From IMG/VR virus record IMGVR_UViG_3300028558_000003, positions 1 to 61,563 of that record: a stretch of 61,563 nt of DNA. One strand, given 5' to 3'. A program made the position numbers and the translations under genes. Under the pieces are notes generated by a model. That model did no database searches, was not told the origin of the DNA, and worked only from the letters and a program-made list of their open reading frames with translations. Within the stretch, counting starts at the first letter, position 1. Every line of letters begins with the position of its first letter. This DNA is from a virus. Below are positions 39,156 through 45,515 of the stretch, in pieces.

Positions 39156-39671
39156 TCAGCGGCAGAGATGTTCGCGCCGGACATAGTTGCGAAGCTTGGC
39201 GTTGGCGCGCAGTCGAACATCGACAGGCTCAAGCTTCTTGTCGAAGTAGGGATCGTCCGGGCCGATCTGGACAGTGGTCCGAACGTAATCGGCCTCGATG
39301 CCATGATAGGCTTTGAACGCATCGACCAGCAACGACCGATGCGTCTTGGTTCCGCGCTTGTGGACTGCGCCCATGCAGTCGGTGATGCTCCCGTCGTCAG
39401 CCATGGTGTAGCCGCAGGTCGAGAGCGCGTTGCGGCGTCTGGTCAGTTTTGGCGGCAGATAGATCGAGAGCGCGTTGCGGCGTCTGGTCAGTTCTGGCGG
39501 CAGATAGATCGAGCCTTCCTCGATCCAGAACTGATTGTCTGCGCCGCCAACGTCAGACAGTGGGATGACATCGACAGCGAGGACATAGTTGTCGGCGTCG
39601 TCCTCACGCCAGAAATATCCACCATGTCGCAGGTTGATGTCTCCGTTATAATTCCAGCGATGCTTGGTCAT
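39156..39671 (-). CDS. Unknown protein with a 15-residue tandem duplication
   Basis: 171 residues from ATG 39671, leader TACCGAGGAGATTTCCAC. The unit IYLPPELTRRRNALS occurs twice in tandem (second copy has K for E). The rest is mixed (WNYNGDINLRHGGYFWREDD..., VRTTVQIGPDDPYFDKK). It is the first gene after promoter 39764-39793 and a palindrome, so probably made early and in quantity. No family recognised. Confidence 0.62.
   Translation of the reverse strand: MTKHRWNYNGDINLRHGGYFWREDDADNYVLAVDVIPLSDVGGADNQFWIEEGSIYLPPELTRRRNALSIYLPPKLTRRRNALSTCGYTMADDGSITDCMGAVHKRGTKTHRSLLVDAFKAYHGIEADYVRTTVQIGPDDPYFDKKLEPVDVRLRANAKLRNYVRREHLCR
39421..39510. repeat. 45-bp tandem duplication inside a gene
   Basis: Units 39421-39465 and 39466-39510 differ at one base. 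They preserve the frame and encode the duplicated 15 residues. The near identity suggests a recent slippage or recombination event. Confidence 0.93.
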
Positions 39672-39693
39672 GTGGAAATCTCCTCGGTATTTG

Positions 39694-39715
39694 ATTTGCG
39701 ACAGATGTCGCAAAT
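39694..39715 (-). repeat. TTTGCGACA palindrome 8
   Basis: Perfect 10-bp arms, centre GA, in the leader between promoter 39764-39793 and the start at 39671. Confidence 0.9.
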
Positions 39716-39763
39716 TCGGTTGGCGTTTATGGATGATTGCGTCGGGAGTGTTCGATTGAGCTT

Positions 39764-39793
39764 CTATTATGGCACGTTTGAATGTTATGTCAA
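39764..39793 (-). promoter_or_regulatory. Sigma70-like promoter, leftward
   Basis: TTGACA at 39793-39788; TAATAG after 18 bases or CATAAT after 16. It reads toward the 39671 start and the whole small-gene array. The -35 lies within the recurring word AATGTTGTGTTGACA. Confidence 0.65.
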
Positions 39794-40617
39794 CACAACA
39801 TTAAACGCTGTATGCCTAGAGAACCATGGATGTCGCAGTCGTCGCGAGAGCCACGGTTGTGTTGGGATCTGGAATTGGTGTCTATTTTTTTGGTTACGAA
39901 AAACGGAACAGACCGTGAAGGTGTCTATAAAATATGGGATTTTGGTTATAAAGTTGCGCAAGTTCGAGCTGTTCGGTCAACACAAGATCGGGCAGGCGTC
40001 CCTAGAAGAACATGGGTTTGCGAAAGTAAGGTTGTGTCGGGATTTGTCAAAGTGTCTATAAAGGTTGTGGTTTTGAAACGATAGTCCCGTATATGGAATT
40101 GGATGCGATTGGTGAAACGTGATTTACACAACCATTAATGTGTTTACACGCGCCAGCCCCCAAATTCACAAAAACCAAAATCCTCATCCGGGAGTATCGT
40201 CAAAAACCATAGACAATACAACCATTATAACCAAACCTCCTCTGCAGCCTTAGAGAAACCTCGATATTCGTAAAGCTGAATATGTCTATAAAATGCAATT
40301 CCGTGGTTATAAAATGCGCCGATTTGGCTCCAAATGGCTATAAAACGTCTAAACGTGGATTTATGCAGGGTCAACACAACATTGGAGCATGAACGCCTAC
40401 AGCTCACTGGGGTTGCAGCCGATTTACTTTCAAAGGTTGTGTTGGAACGCTGTTTTTGAGCTGTTTTTCGCGCTTGGCGCGCTCGGCTACCTGACACAAC
40501 ATTGGAGCTGCTGGCGCGTGCGTTTGGCGCGTTCGGTCACGTGCGGTCGGTTACTACTCCGTCGTTTGCATCCATGCGCGCAGGCGCGAATGTGCACACC
40601 TATAAACGCGTCGGGAT

Positions 40618-40662
40618 ATTTGCGACGCAATGTCGCAAATCCAATCGCTCAAATTTGAGCGA
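40618..40662. repeat. TTTGCGACA palindrome 9 and an adjacent 18-bp palindrome
   Basis: ATTTGCGAC / GTCGCAAAT around a 5-base centre (40618-40640), then four bases later a perfect self-complementary 18-mer TCGCTCAAATTTGAGCGA (40645-40662). No gene start follows within reach, so at least this copy is not a translation leader. Confidence 0.88.
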
Positions 40663-40712
40663 TGATTTATAGATCATTCTATTAAAACTTTAATAGATGT
40701 TAGAGACACAAA

Positions 40713-40744
40713 AAAGCCCCGCATCGTTGCCGATGCGGGGCTTT
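40713..40744 (-). terminator. Rho-independent terminator
   Basis: 14-bp perfect stem AAAGCCCCGCATCG / CGATGCGGGGCTTT with loop TTGC; leftward it is followed by TTTTTTGTGTC. It lies 15 bases after the stop of the Ala-rich gene at 40760 and insulates that gene from the repeat block. Confidence 0.9.
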
Positions 40745-40759
40745 GTATTAACGGGCTGA

Positions 40760-41641
40760 TTATTTGCCGCGCGACTTGCGAGCGCGTGGCGCGACCTTGG
40801 CATGAGAGGCAATCGCCTTTGACGTGACAAGCGGCATGGTCGCTTCCACGCTGGCGTCGCGCGTCACTTCCGGCGCAATCAAGAGCAGCTCAGGCGCGCG
40901 CGCTTCGCAGGGCGTGGCCACGTCTTCCGGCGCGTTCATGGCGTCACACGCGGCTTTGACGGCTGCGCAGAACGCAAGCTCGCGAGCGCTCGCGACCTTG
41001 GCGAACTCTTTCCCGGCGCGGGAAATGAGCATCGCCGCATCGTTCAAGGCAAGGCGCAGCTCGGATGACGACGCGGGGCGCGCAAACATGACGCCAGCGA
41101 CGTTGCTCGCATAGGTCGGCGCAGACGCCTTGTCAGACGCGCCCGCCATGCGCGGGGCGCGTCCCGCCGCCTCAGCCGCAATCTTAGCAGCGGCAACGGC
41201 GGCGGCCTCAGCGGCGGCGGCCTGCGCCTTCTTCTGAGCAGGCGTCAATTCGCGCGCACCGCCGCGACCGGAAAGGCTTGACCAACCGAAAGGCTTAATC
41301 GTGCGCTCGTAACGCTTGTCGATTGCCTTCAGCGCCTTCACTTCAGCCGGGGCGCGCTTTGCGCCGCGCGCCTGAAGCGCAACCGCACGCTCGCGCGTGC
41401 AGGCGAGCGCGCCGACCAATGCGCCGGCATAATAAGCAGCGCGCACTTTGGCCAAGTCGGCAACACTCTTAACGGCGTTGTGCTGCTTCAGCGACACGAG
41501 CGCGGCATGCAAGAGCGCCTCGCCGCGCACATTGTCACGCGCGCCGGTTTCGACATTGGCGAAGCACGTGGCAAGAGCTTCAGACGAAAGCTTGGCGGGA
41601 AGCTTGGCGGAATTGACGGCGGTCTTTTTGGAGGTGGCCAT
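40760..41641 (-). CDS. Ala/Lys-rich protein, unknown
   Basis: 293 residues from ATG 41641, AAGGACTAAGACC upstream. Residues 1-115 are helical (LPAKLSSEALATCFANVETGARDN, KVRAAYYAGALVGALACT), 130-175 an Ala-rich coiled coil, and the end is basic (SHAKVAPRARKSRGK). Stand-alone unit with its own promoter and terminator and with GCGC-rich codon choice unlike its neighbours. A DNA-binding or histone-like role is possible from composition alone. Confidence 0.62.
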   Translation of the reverse strand: MATSKKTAVNSAKLPAKLSSEALATCFANVETGARDNVRGEALLHAALVSLKQHNAVKSVADLAKVRAAYYAGALVGALACTRERAVALQARGAKRAPAEVKALKAIDKRYERTIKPFGWSSLSGRGGARELTPAQKKAQAAAAEAAAVAAAKIAAEAAGRAPRMAGASDKASAPTYASNVAGVMFARPASSSELRLALNDAAMLISRAGKEFAKVASARELAFCAAVKAACDAMNAPEDVATPCEARAPELLLIAPEVTRDASVEATMPLVTSKAIASHAKVAPRARKSRGK

Positions 41642-41696
41642 GGTCTTAGTCCTTGTGAGTTGTGGAAGCGGCTGGCAGGTGCGCCAACCTGTAATG

Positions 41697-41724
41697 AGTA
41701 TAGACGAAAACACGCCTATGGCAA
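41697..41724 (-). promoter_or_regulatory. Sigma70-like promoter, leftward
   Basis: TTGCCA (41724-41719), 16-base spacer, TATACT (41702-41697), 55 bases before the start at 41641. A TTTGCGACA palindrome abuts the -35 box. Confidence 0.6.
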
Positions 41725-41746
41725 TTTGCGACATCGCGTCGCAAAT
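41724..41746 (-). repeat. TTTGCGACA palindrome 10, abutting a -35 box
   Basis: ATTTGCGAC / GTCGCAAAT with a 5-base centre. It ends on the first base of the TTGCCA hexamer, the placement of an operator or activator site rather than a leader hairpin, because it lies upstream of the transcription start. Confidence 0.85.
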
Positions 41747-41921
41747 CGAGCCGACGCCATGACCAGTAATTCTTTTTCAGGGATCAAAGGGGGGAGGGGT
41801 TTTTTCTAGGCGCAGGGGCAGGGGGTGCTTCATCATACCCCATATAAAATCCGAGAATATTTCCAAAATCAAATATATACGATGTTAATACAACATCTAT
41901 ACTCACCAAAAAATTTTCAAG
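41747..41921. other. A/T-rich non-coding stretch
   Basis: No gene seen. It holds a G-run (AAAGGGGGGAGGGGTTTTTT) and the inverted repeat GATGTT / AACATC around 41881-41897, related to the ATGTTGTGTTGACAT word of the repeat block. Confidence 0.5.
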
Positions 41922-41953
41922 AAAAAACCCGGCATGCAATCAAGCATACCGGG
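41922..41953 (-). terminator. Rho-independent terminator
   Basis: Leftward RNA: CCCGGTATGC, 6-base loop, GCATGCCGGG, then TTTTTTC. One pair is U-G in this direction but C-A in the other, so it is built for leftward transcripts. Follows the 41976 gene. Confidence 0.85.
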
Positions 41954-41975
41954 CGCATTCCTAACCGTGGGTTAC

Positions 41976-42293
41976 TCAGGCGGCGGGGGTCGCCGGGGCG
42001 GAAGCAGCAGCCGACGCCGGGGGGTTGATCGTGTTCGACGCGGCATTCAGATCGCCGACCAGCGTCTCGATGGAAGCAGCCGCAGCGAGGATCGCCGGGT
42101 CTTCCGAAGCCGAGGACGCGGCGACCGCAGTCTGCAGCGCAGCGACTTCAGTCTGCAGCGCCGTGGTGATGCCGGACACGGCCTTGGTGAGGTCGGCTAC
42201 GGCGGTGTTGAGGGTGTCAATGGACGACATGATCGCTCCTAGTTTGCGCCCGAGCCAGTCGAGCTTGTTGTGGATTTCATCAAAGACAGACAT
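41976..42293 (-). CDS. Small coiled-coil protein with two possible starts
   Basis: 105 residues from ATG 42293 (AGGAG five bases upstream). A second in-frame ATG at 42230, residue 22, has its own AGGAGCGATC ribosome binding site. The protein begins SVFDEIHNKLDWLGRKLGAIM, then a helix with heptads (LNTAVADLTKAVSGITTALQTEVAALQTAVAAS) and ends in an Ala/Pro-rich tail. Function unknown; the long/short pair recalls dual-start regulators such as holin/antiholin but no membrane segment is present. Confidence 0.62.
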   Translation of the reverse strand: MSVFDEIHNKLDWLGRKLGAIMSSIDTLNTAVADLTKAVSGITTALQTEVAALQTAVAASSASEDPAILAAAASIETLVGDLNAASNTINPPASAAASAPATPAA

Positions 42294-42297
42294 GGTA

Positions 42298-42313
42298 CAC
42301 TCCTGTTGGAGTG
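42298..42313 (-). promoter_or_regulatory. Hairpin over the ribosome binding site
   Basis: In the leftward RNA CACTCC pairs with GGAGTG across AACA; the right arm is the Shine-Dalgarno sequence of the start at 42293. Folding would mask the first start while leaving the internal one at 42230 free. Confidence 0.55.
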
Positions 42314-42573
42314 GGCACACTTGAGCATGTAATTGCGACCTTTGCAAGACGCTTGACATGAGGCTTCACCTTTGGCATACCACTTGGATGCTACGGCACT
42401 GCACGCGACCAAAGGTATCATCCCCTGGTGGCTCGCGACTAGGTCAGCATTGGGTGGAGATAGGCCGGACGCTCCACCCGCTCTATTCAGTTTGGTGCAG
42501 CGCGGCGCGAACATTGAACATCGCCGCTGGTCAGGAAGCGCGCGGCGCTGCACCATCCCCCGCAGGAGCCAGC
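42314..42573. other. Divergent intergenic region
   Basis: It separates the leftward arm from the rightward one. No gene is convincing. It contains one TTGACA in rightward sense (42354) with a poor -10, and an ATTGCGAC half-site at 42332. Confidence 0.45.
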
Positions 42574-42759
42574 ATGCTTCACGAGATCGTGACCATCTTC
42601 ATCGTAGGCTCGGCGATCCTGACTGCCGCAGTGATCACTGCAGGCGTCGGCTACGCCAACGGCATGTCGGACGCTCCGGCGCAGCGCTTTCAAGGTCTGG
42701 GGCTCATCGCTGGCGCACGGCTCGTCGCGGCTGTCATCGTCGCGACGAGGATCTTCTGA
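42574..42759 (+). CDS. Small two-helix membrane protein
   Basis: 61 residues, AGGAG seven bases upstream. Hydrophobic helix at 5-25 (IVTIFIVGSAILTAAVITAGVGY) and a second at 42-58 (LIAGARLVAAVIVA). TGATG overlap with the next gene. Role unknown; possibly envelope-related. Confidence 0.62.
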   Translation: MLHEIVTIFIVGSAILTAAVITAGVGYANGMSDAPAQRFQGLGLIAGARLVAAVIVATRIF

Positions 42760-42959
42760 TGCTGAAGGTGATCCTGCTGGTCTGCAACATCATCACCCCG
42801 CCCTCCCAGTGCAACGAGACGACTGCCTACAGCGTCATCCCGGAGGGCGTCGTGGCGACGAACCAGCAGTGCTTCGCCACCGGCCAGCAGAGCATCGCCA
42901 AGACGCCGCTGGTTGACGAGCGCGTCTACACCAAAGTGATGTGCCAGCGCGCCGGATAA
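42759..42959 (+). CDS. Small Cys-containing, possibly exported protein
   Basis: 66 residues; the start overlaps the upstream stop. A short hydrophobic N-terminus (MLKVILLVCNIIT) and four Cys (positions 9, 18, 38, 63) suggest an exported protein with disulphides. No family recognised. Confidence 0.6.
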   Translation: MLKVILLVCNIITPPSQCNETTAYSVIPEGVVATNQQCFATGQQSIAKTPLVDERVYTKVMCQRAG

Positions 42960-42968
42960 CACTTCCTG

Positions 42969-42998
42969 TTGACACTCCTGCACAGACTTCGCTATATG
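42969..42998 (+). promoter_or_regulatory. Sigma70-like promoter for the structural arm
   Basis: TTGACA at 42969-42974, 18-base spacer, TATATG at 42993-42998 (or CTATAT after 17). It faces the terminase genes, with a leader of about 180 bases holding a hairpin. Confidence 0.65.
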
Positions 42999-43045
42999 TG
43001 GTGTCGATCAGGCGAGTGCAAACATCGGGGCGCAAGTCGATCTTA

Positions 43046-43077
43046 GAGGGGATGTGCTCGGCATGGCGCATCCCCTC
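43046..43077 (+). terminator. Leader hairpin ahead of the terminase genes
   Basis: 9-bp stem GAGGGGATG / CATCCCCTC with a 14-base loop, no U-tract. The word CCTCATCTCATT appears at 43075 and again at 43119. An attenuator or mRNA-stabilising leader is possible. Confidence 0.5.
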
Positions 43078-43184
43078 ATCTCATTTCTGAGGGGCGAGCG
43101 GCGAGCAGCCGTGGAGCGCCTCATCTCATTCCAAGACGTTTAAGGGACTTCTCAGAGCACAAGCTTTGATGTAACGTCCTGCGC

Positions 43185-43616
43185 ATGAACGCCCTCACCA
43201 AGTTCCAGCACGACTTAGAAGATCCCGCGAAGCTGGGTTACCCACCCACGCTGCCGCTGGAAGTCGCGCTTGCGGAACACCCGGTCAAGGAGCTGTGCGC
43301 CAATTACGGGATCAGCCGACAAGAGTGGCGCGACCTGTGCGACGACACCCACTTCAGGAACGCCGTGCAGGGCTATCTCGACGAGCTGCAGAAGGAAGGC
43401 ATGAGCTTCAAGCTCAAGGCCCGCCTGCAGGCCGAGGCCATGCTGCACCAGTCATGGAAGATGGTCCACGACCGCACGGGCGTCGTGCCGCCATCCGTCA
43501 AGGCCGACCTGATCAAGTTCACCGTTCGCTGCGCTGGCCTGTCCGACGAGAAGAAGGACGCGCCCGGCGCAGGCGGCGTCGGCACCGCGCTGCAGATCAA
43601 CATCCACCTCGAATAA
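43185..43616 (+). CDS. Terminase small subunit
   Basis: 143 residues. An N-terminal helix-turn-helix (HPVKELCANYGISRQEWRDLCDDTHFRNAV) is followed by a helical oligomerisation region and an Ala/Gly linker, ending ALQINIHLE. This is the plan of phage small terminases, which recognise the packaging site and load the large subunit. No Shine-Dalgarno is visible, which is unusual here. Large terminase follows 0.45 kb downstream. Confidence 0.78.
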   Translation: MNALTKFQHDLEDPAKLGYPPTLPLEVALAEHPVKELCANYGISRQEWRDLCDDTHFRNAVQGYLDELQKEGMSFKLKARLQAEAMLHQSWKMVHDRTGVVPPSVKADLIKFTVRCAGLSDEKKDAPGAGGVGTALQINIHLE

Positions 43617-43625
43617 GTCGAGGTG

Positions 43626-43649
43626 ATGCTCCCAGCTCGCTGGGGGCAT
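43626..43649 (+). terminator. Intercistronic hairpin
   Basis: 10-bp stem ATGCTCCCAG / CTGGGGGCAT with loop CTCG and one U-G pair, between the small terminase stop and the GGAG of the next gene. No U-tract. Confidence 0.6.
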
Positions 43650-43666
43650 AACACTTGGAGTAACCC

Positions 43667-43894
43667 ATGACCTCGACGGTAAAAGTCAAAGCCCACAACG
43701 ACCCGGTGCTGGTTCGCTGCATGGACCTCCAGAAGGACGGCAGCTCCATCGTCGCGTCGCAGCACATCATCGTGCCGGAAGACGGCCACGTCGAGTTTCA
43801 CTGCTGGAAGGACCGCCGCGTCGAGTGCATCGACGTTCCGCCCGGCACCACGCTGGAGAGCCTGAGCAAGCTGTCCATCGTCTACGAGGACTAA
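43667..43894 (+). CDS. Small beta-rich protein, unknown
   Basis: 75 residues, GGAG upstream. Beta-sandwich-like (VKVKAHNDPVLVRCMDLQKDGSSIVASQHIIVPEDGHVEFHCW). Located between terminase genes; a packaging or head accessory is possible. No family recognised. Confidence 0.62.
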   Translation: MTSTVKVKAHNDPVLVRCMDLQKDGSSIVASQHIIVPEDGHVEFHCWKDRRVECIDVPPGTTLESLSKLSIVYED

Positions 43895-43897
43895 AGC

Positions 43898-44068
43898 GTG
43901 CCCCCTCGCGTTGACTTAAGCCCGAGGCAGATCAAGAGCCTCGTCGCGATGCGCGATCACGGGTCCAAGTTCGAGGATGTCGCTGGACGGTTCGGGATCA
44001 GCCTGTCCGCCGCCCAGCGCCTCTACAAGGAGCACGCTCCGAAGCCCAAGAGCAAGGCTCACAAATGA
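43898..44068 (+). CDS. Small helix-turn-helix protein
   Basis: 56 residues from GTG 43898, overlapping the terminase start (ATGA). LSPRQIKSLVAMRDHGSKFEDVAGRFGISLSAAQRLYKEH is a resolvase/sigma4-like helix-turn-helix. Could contact DNA in packaging or regulate the structural arm. It is short, but has good coding register and coupling. Confidence 0.6.
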   Translation: MPPRVDLSPRQIKSLVAMRDHGSKFEDVAGRFGISLSAAQRLYKEHAPKPKSKAHK

Positions 44069-45510
44069 ACGTGATCGACTACCGGCCACCGCCGATCCTC
44101 AAGAGGTTCATCAAGGACTTCAAATACGACGAGCTGTTCTACAGCTGGATCGTCGGCCCGGTCGGCTCCGGCAAGACCACGGGCATCTTCTTCAAGCTCA
44201 TCTACATGGCGAAGATGCAAGACCCGTCGCGGGACGGCATCCGCAGGACCAAGGCGGTCATCGTCCGTAACACCATGCCGCAGCTCAAGGACACCACCTT
44301 GGCGTCGTGGGGCTACTGGTTCAAGGACGGCGAGGCGGGCGACTGGAACGCCACCGACAAGAAGTTCATCCTGCGCTACGACGACGTGGAGTGCGAGGTC
44401 TTGTTCAGGCCGCTCGACACCCCGGACGACGTGGCGCGCGTGCTGTCGCTGGAAGTGAACTTTGCGATCATCGACGAGTTCGTGCAGATCCCCAAGGAGA
44501 TCATCGACGCGCTGTCAGCCCGCCTTGGCCGCTACAAGCTGCCGGACGGGACCAAGCCGAACGTCTACGGCATGTGGGGCTCCAGTAACCCGGACACCGA
44601 AGACAACTGGTGGTTCGACTATCTGCACAACCCGGAGATCGTCGAGCGCATGGGCGACGGCGACTTCCAGACCGAGCTGAACGCCCACTATTTCGTGCAG
44701 CCCAGCGGCATGTCCGACGAGGCCGAGAACCTCGACAACCTGCCGGGCGGTCGGCGCTATTACGAGAACCAGATCAAGGGCAAGACCATCGCGTGGGTCA
44801 AGCAGTTCGTGGACGCGGAATGGGGCTTCAGCGCGTCGGGCAAGCCGGTCGTTCCGAGCTTCATCCCCGACATGCACGTCGCCAAGCACAGCCTGCTCTA
44901 CAACCCGATGCTGCCGCTCATCGCTGGACTTGATCCGGGTCTCGGCGGCTCGGCGATCATCTTTGGTCAGCAGGACAGCCACGGCAGGCTGAACGTGCTC
45001 GGAGAGTGCGTGCAGTCCGGCATGGGCGCGATGCGGCTGGCCACGGATGTGATCCGCCCCTACCTCGCGCGACGCTTCCCCAACGCGCGCCTGACGCTCG
45101 CCCCTGACCCTGCGGCCAACAACCGCTCGCAGTCCGACGAGCGCTCCGTGGTGGACATCCTGAAGGCGTTCTGGCCGTGCGCGACCGAGAGTAACAACAG
45201 GCTCCCGCTGCGTCTCGACGCCATCGAGTATTTCACGACGCGGCTGGTGGACGCCGGGCCGGGCATCCTGATCGACCCCAAGCACTGCCCGATCTTGGTC
45301 AGGGCGCTCAAGGGCGGCTGGCGCTGGGAGATCAACACCAAGAAGAACATCCTCAAGGGCAACGAGCCCGAGGACAACCCGTACACCCATCCCGGCGACG
45401 CGTTCGGGTATCTCTGTCGCTACTTCCATCGTGGTGCACAACGTGAGATAAGGTACGGCGCGCAGGCGTTCAAACCGCCGCAGTTCAAACAGACCTATCA
45501 CTACAGGTGA
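44065..45510 (+). CDS. Terminase large subunit
   Basis: 481 residues. ATPase: GPVGSGKTT (31-39, Walker A) and FAIIDEFVQ (near 135, Walker B with catalytic Glu). Nuclease: AGLDPGLGGSAIIFGQ (near 289) supplies the first RNase H-fold Asp, with further acidic residues in RLTLAPDPAANNRSQ and the HPGDAFGYLCRYF end. It packages DNA into the prohead and cuts it. It follows the small subunit and precedes the portal, the usual order. End type (cos, pac or repeats) cannot be read from the sequence. Confidence 0.92.
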   Translation: MNVIDYRPPPILKRFIKDFKYDELFYSWIVGPVGSGKTTGIFFKLIYMAKMQDPSRDGIRRTKAVIVRNTMPQLKDTTLASWGYWFKDGEAGDWNATDKKFILRYDDVECEVLFRPLDTPDDVARVLSLEVNFAIIDEFVQIPKEIIDALSARLGRYKLPDGTKPNVYGMWGSSNPDTEDNWWFDYLHNPEIVERMGDGDFQTELNAHYFVQPSGMSDEAENLDNLPGGRRYYENQIKGKTIAWVKQFVDAEWGFSASGKPVVPSFIPDMHVAKHSLLYNPMLPLIAGLDPGLGGSAIIFGQQDSHGRLNVLGECVQSGMGAMRLATDVIRPYLARRFPNARLTLAPDPAANNRSQSDERSVVDILKAFWPCATESNNRLPLRLDAIEYFTTRLVDAGPGILIDPKHCPILVRALKGGWRWEINTKKNILKGNEPEDNPYTHPGDAFGYLCRYFHRGAQREIRYGAQAFKPPQFKQTYHYR

Positions 45511-45515
45511 CCAGC

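Larger units (their letters stand above)
39716..40712. other. Repeat-rich non-coding block, candidate origin or early control region
   Basis: About 1 kb without a convincing gene and clearly richer in A/T than the rest. TGTCTATAAA occurs at 39922, 40053 and 40283, with related words at 39878, 40336 and 40599; GGTTATAAA at 39944 and 40305. Two imperfect copies of about 30 bases (near 39855 and 40034) share GTTGTG-x-GGGAT...GTGTCTAT. CAACACAACATT occurs at 39791 and 40372, and ACACAACATTGGAG at 40494. An 18-bp palindrome lies at its right end. Iterated elements plus A/T-richness at the head of the replication arm fit an origin or a promoter array; this is inference. Confidence 0.6.

Noticed and set aside
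39782-40084. Rightward 100-codon open frame in the repeat block
   Set aside because: No ribosome binding site, it crosses the direct repeats, and it runs against the promoter at 39764-39793. Better explained as non-coding.
42239-42556. Leftward 105-codon open frame at the divergent junction
   Set aside because: It overlaps the better supported 41976 gene and its hairpin leader and lacks protein-like composition.
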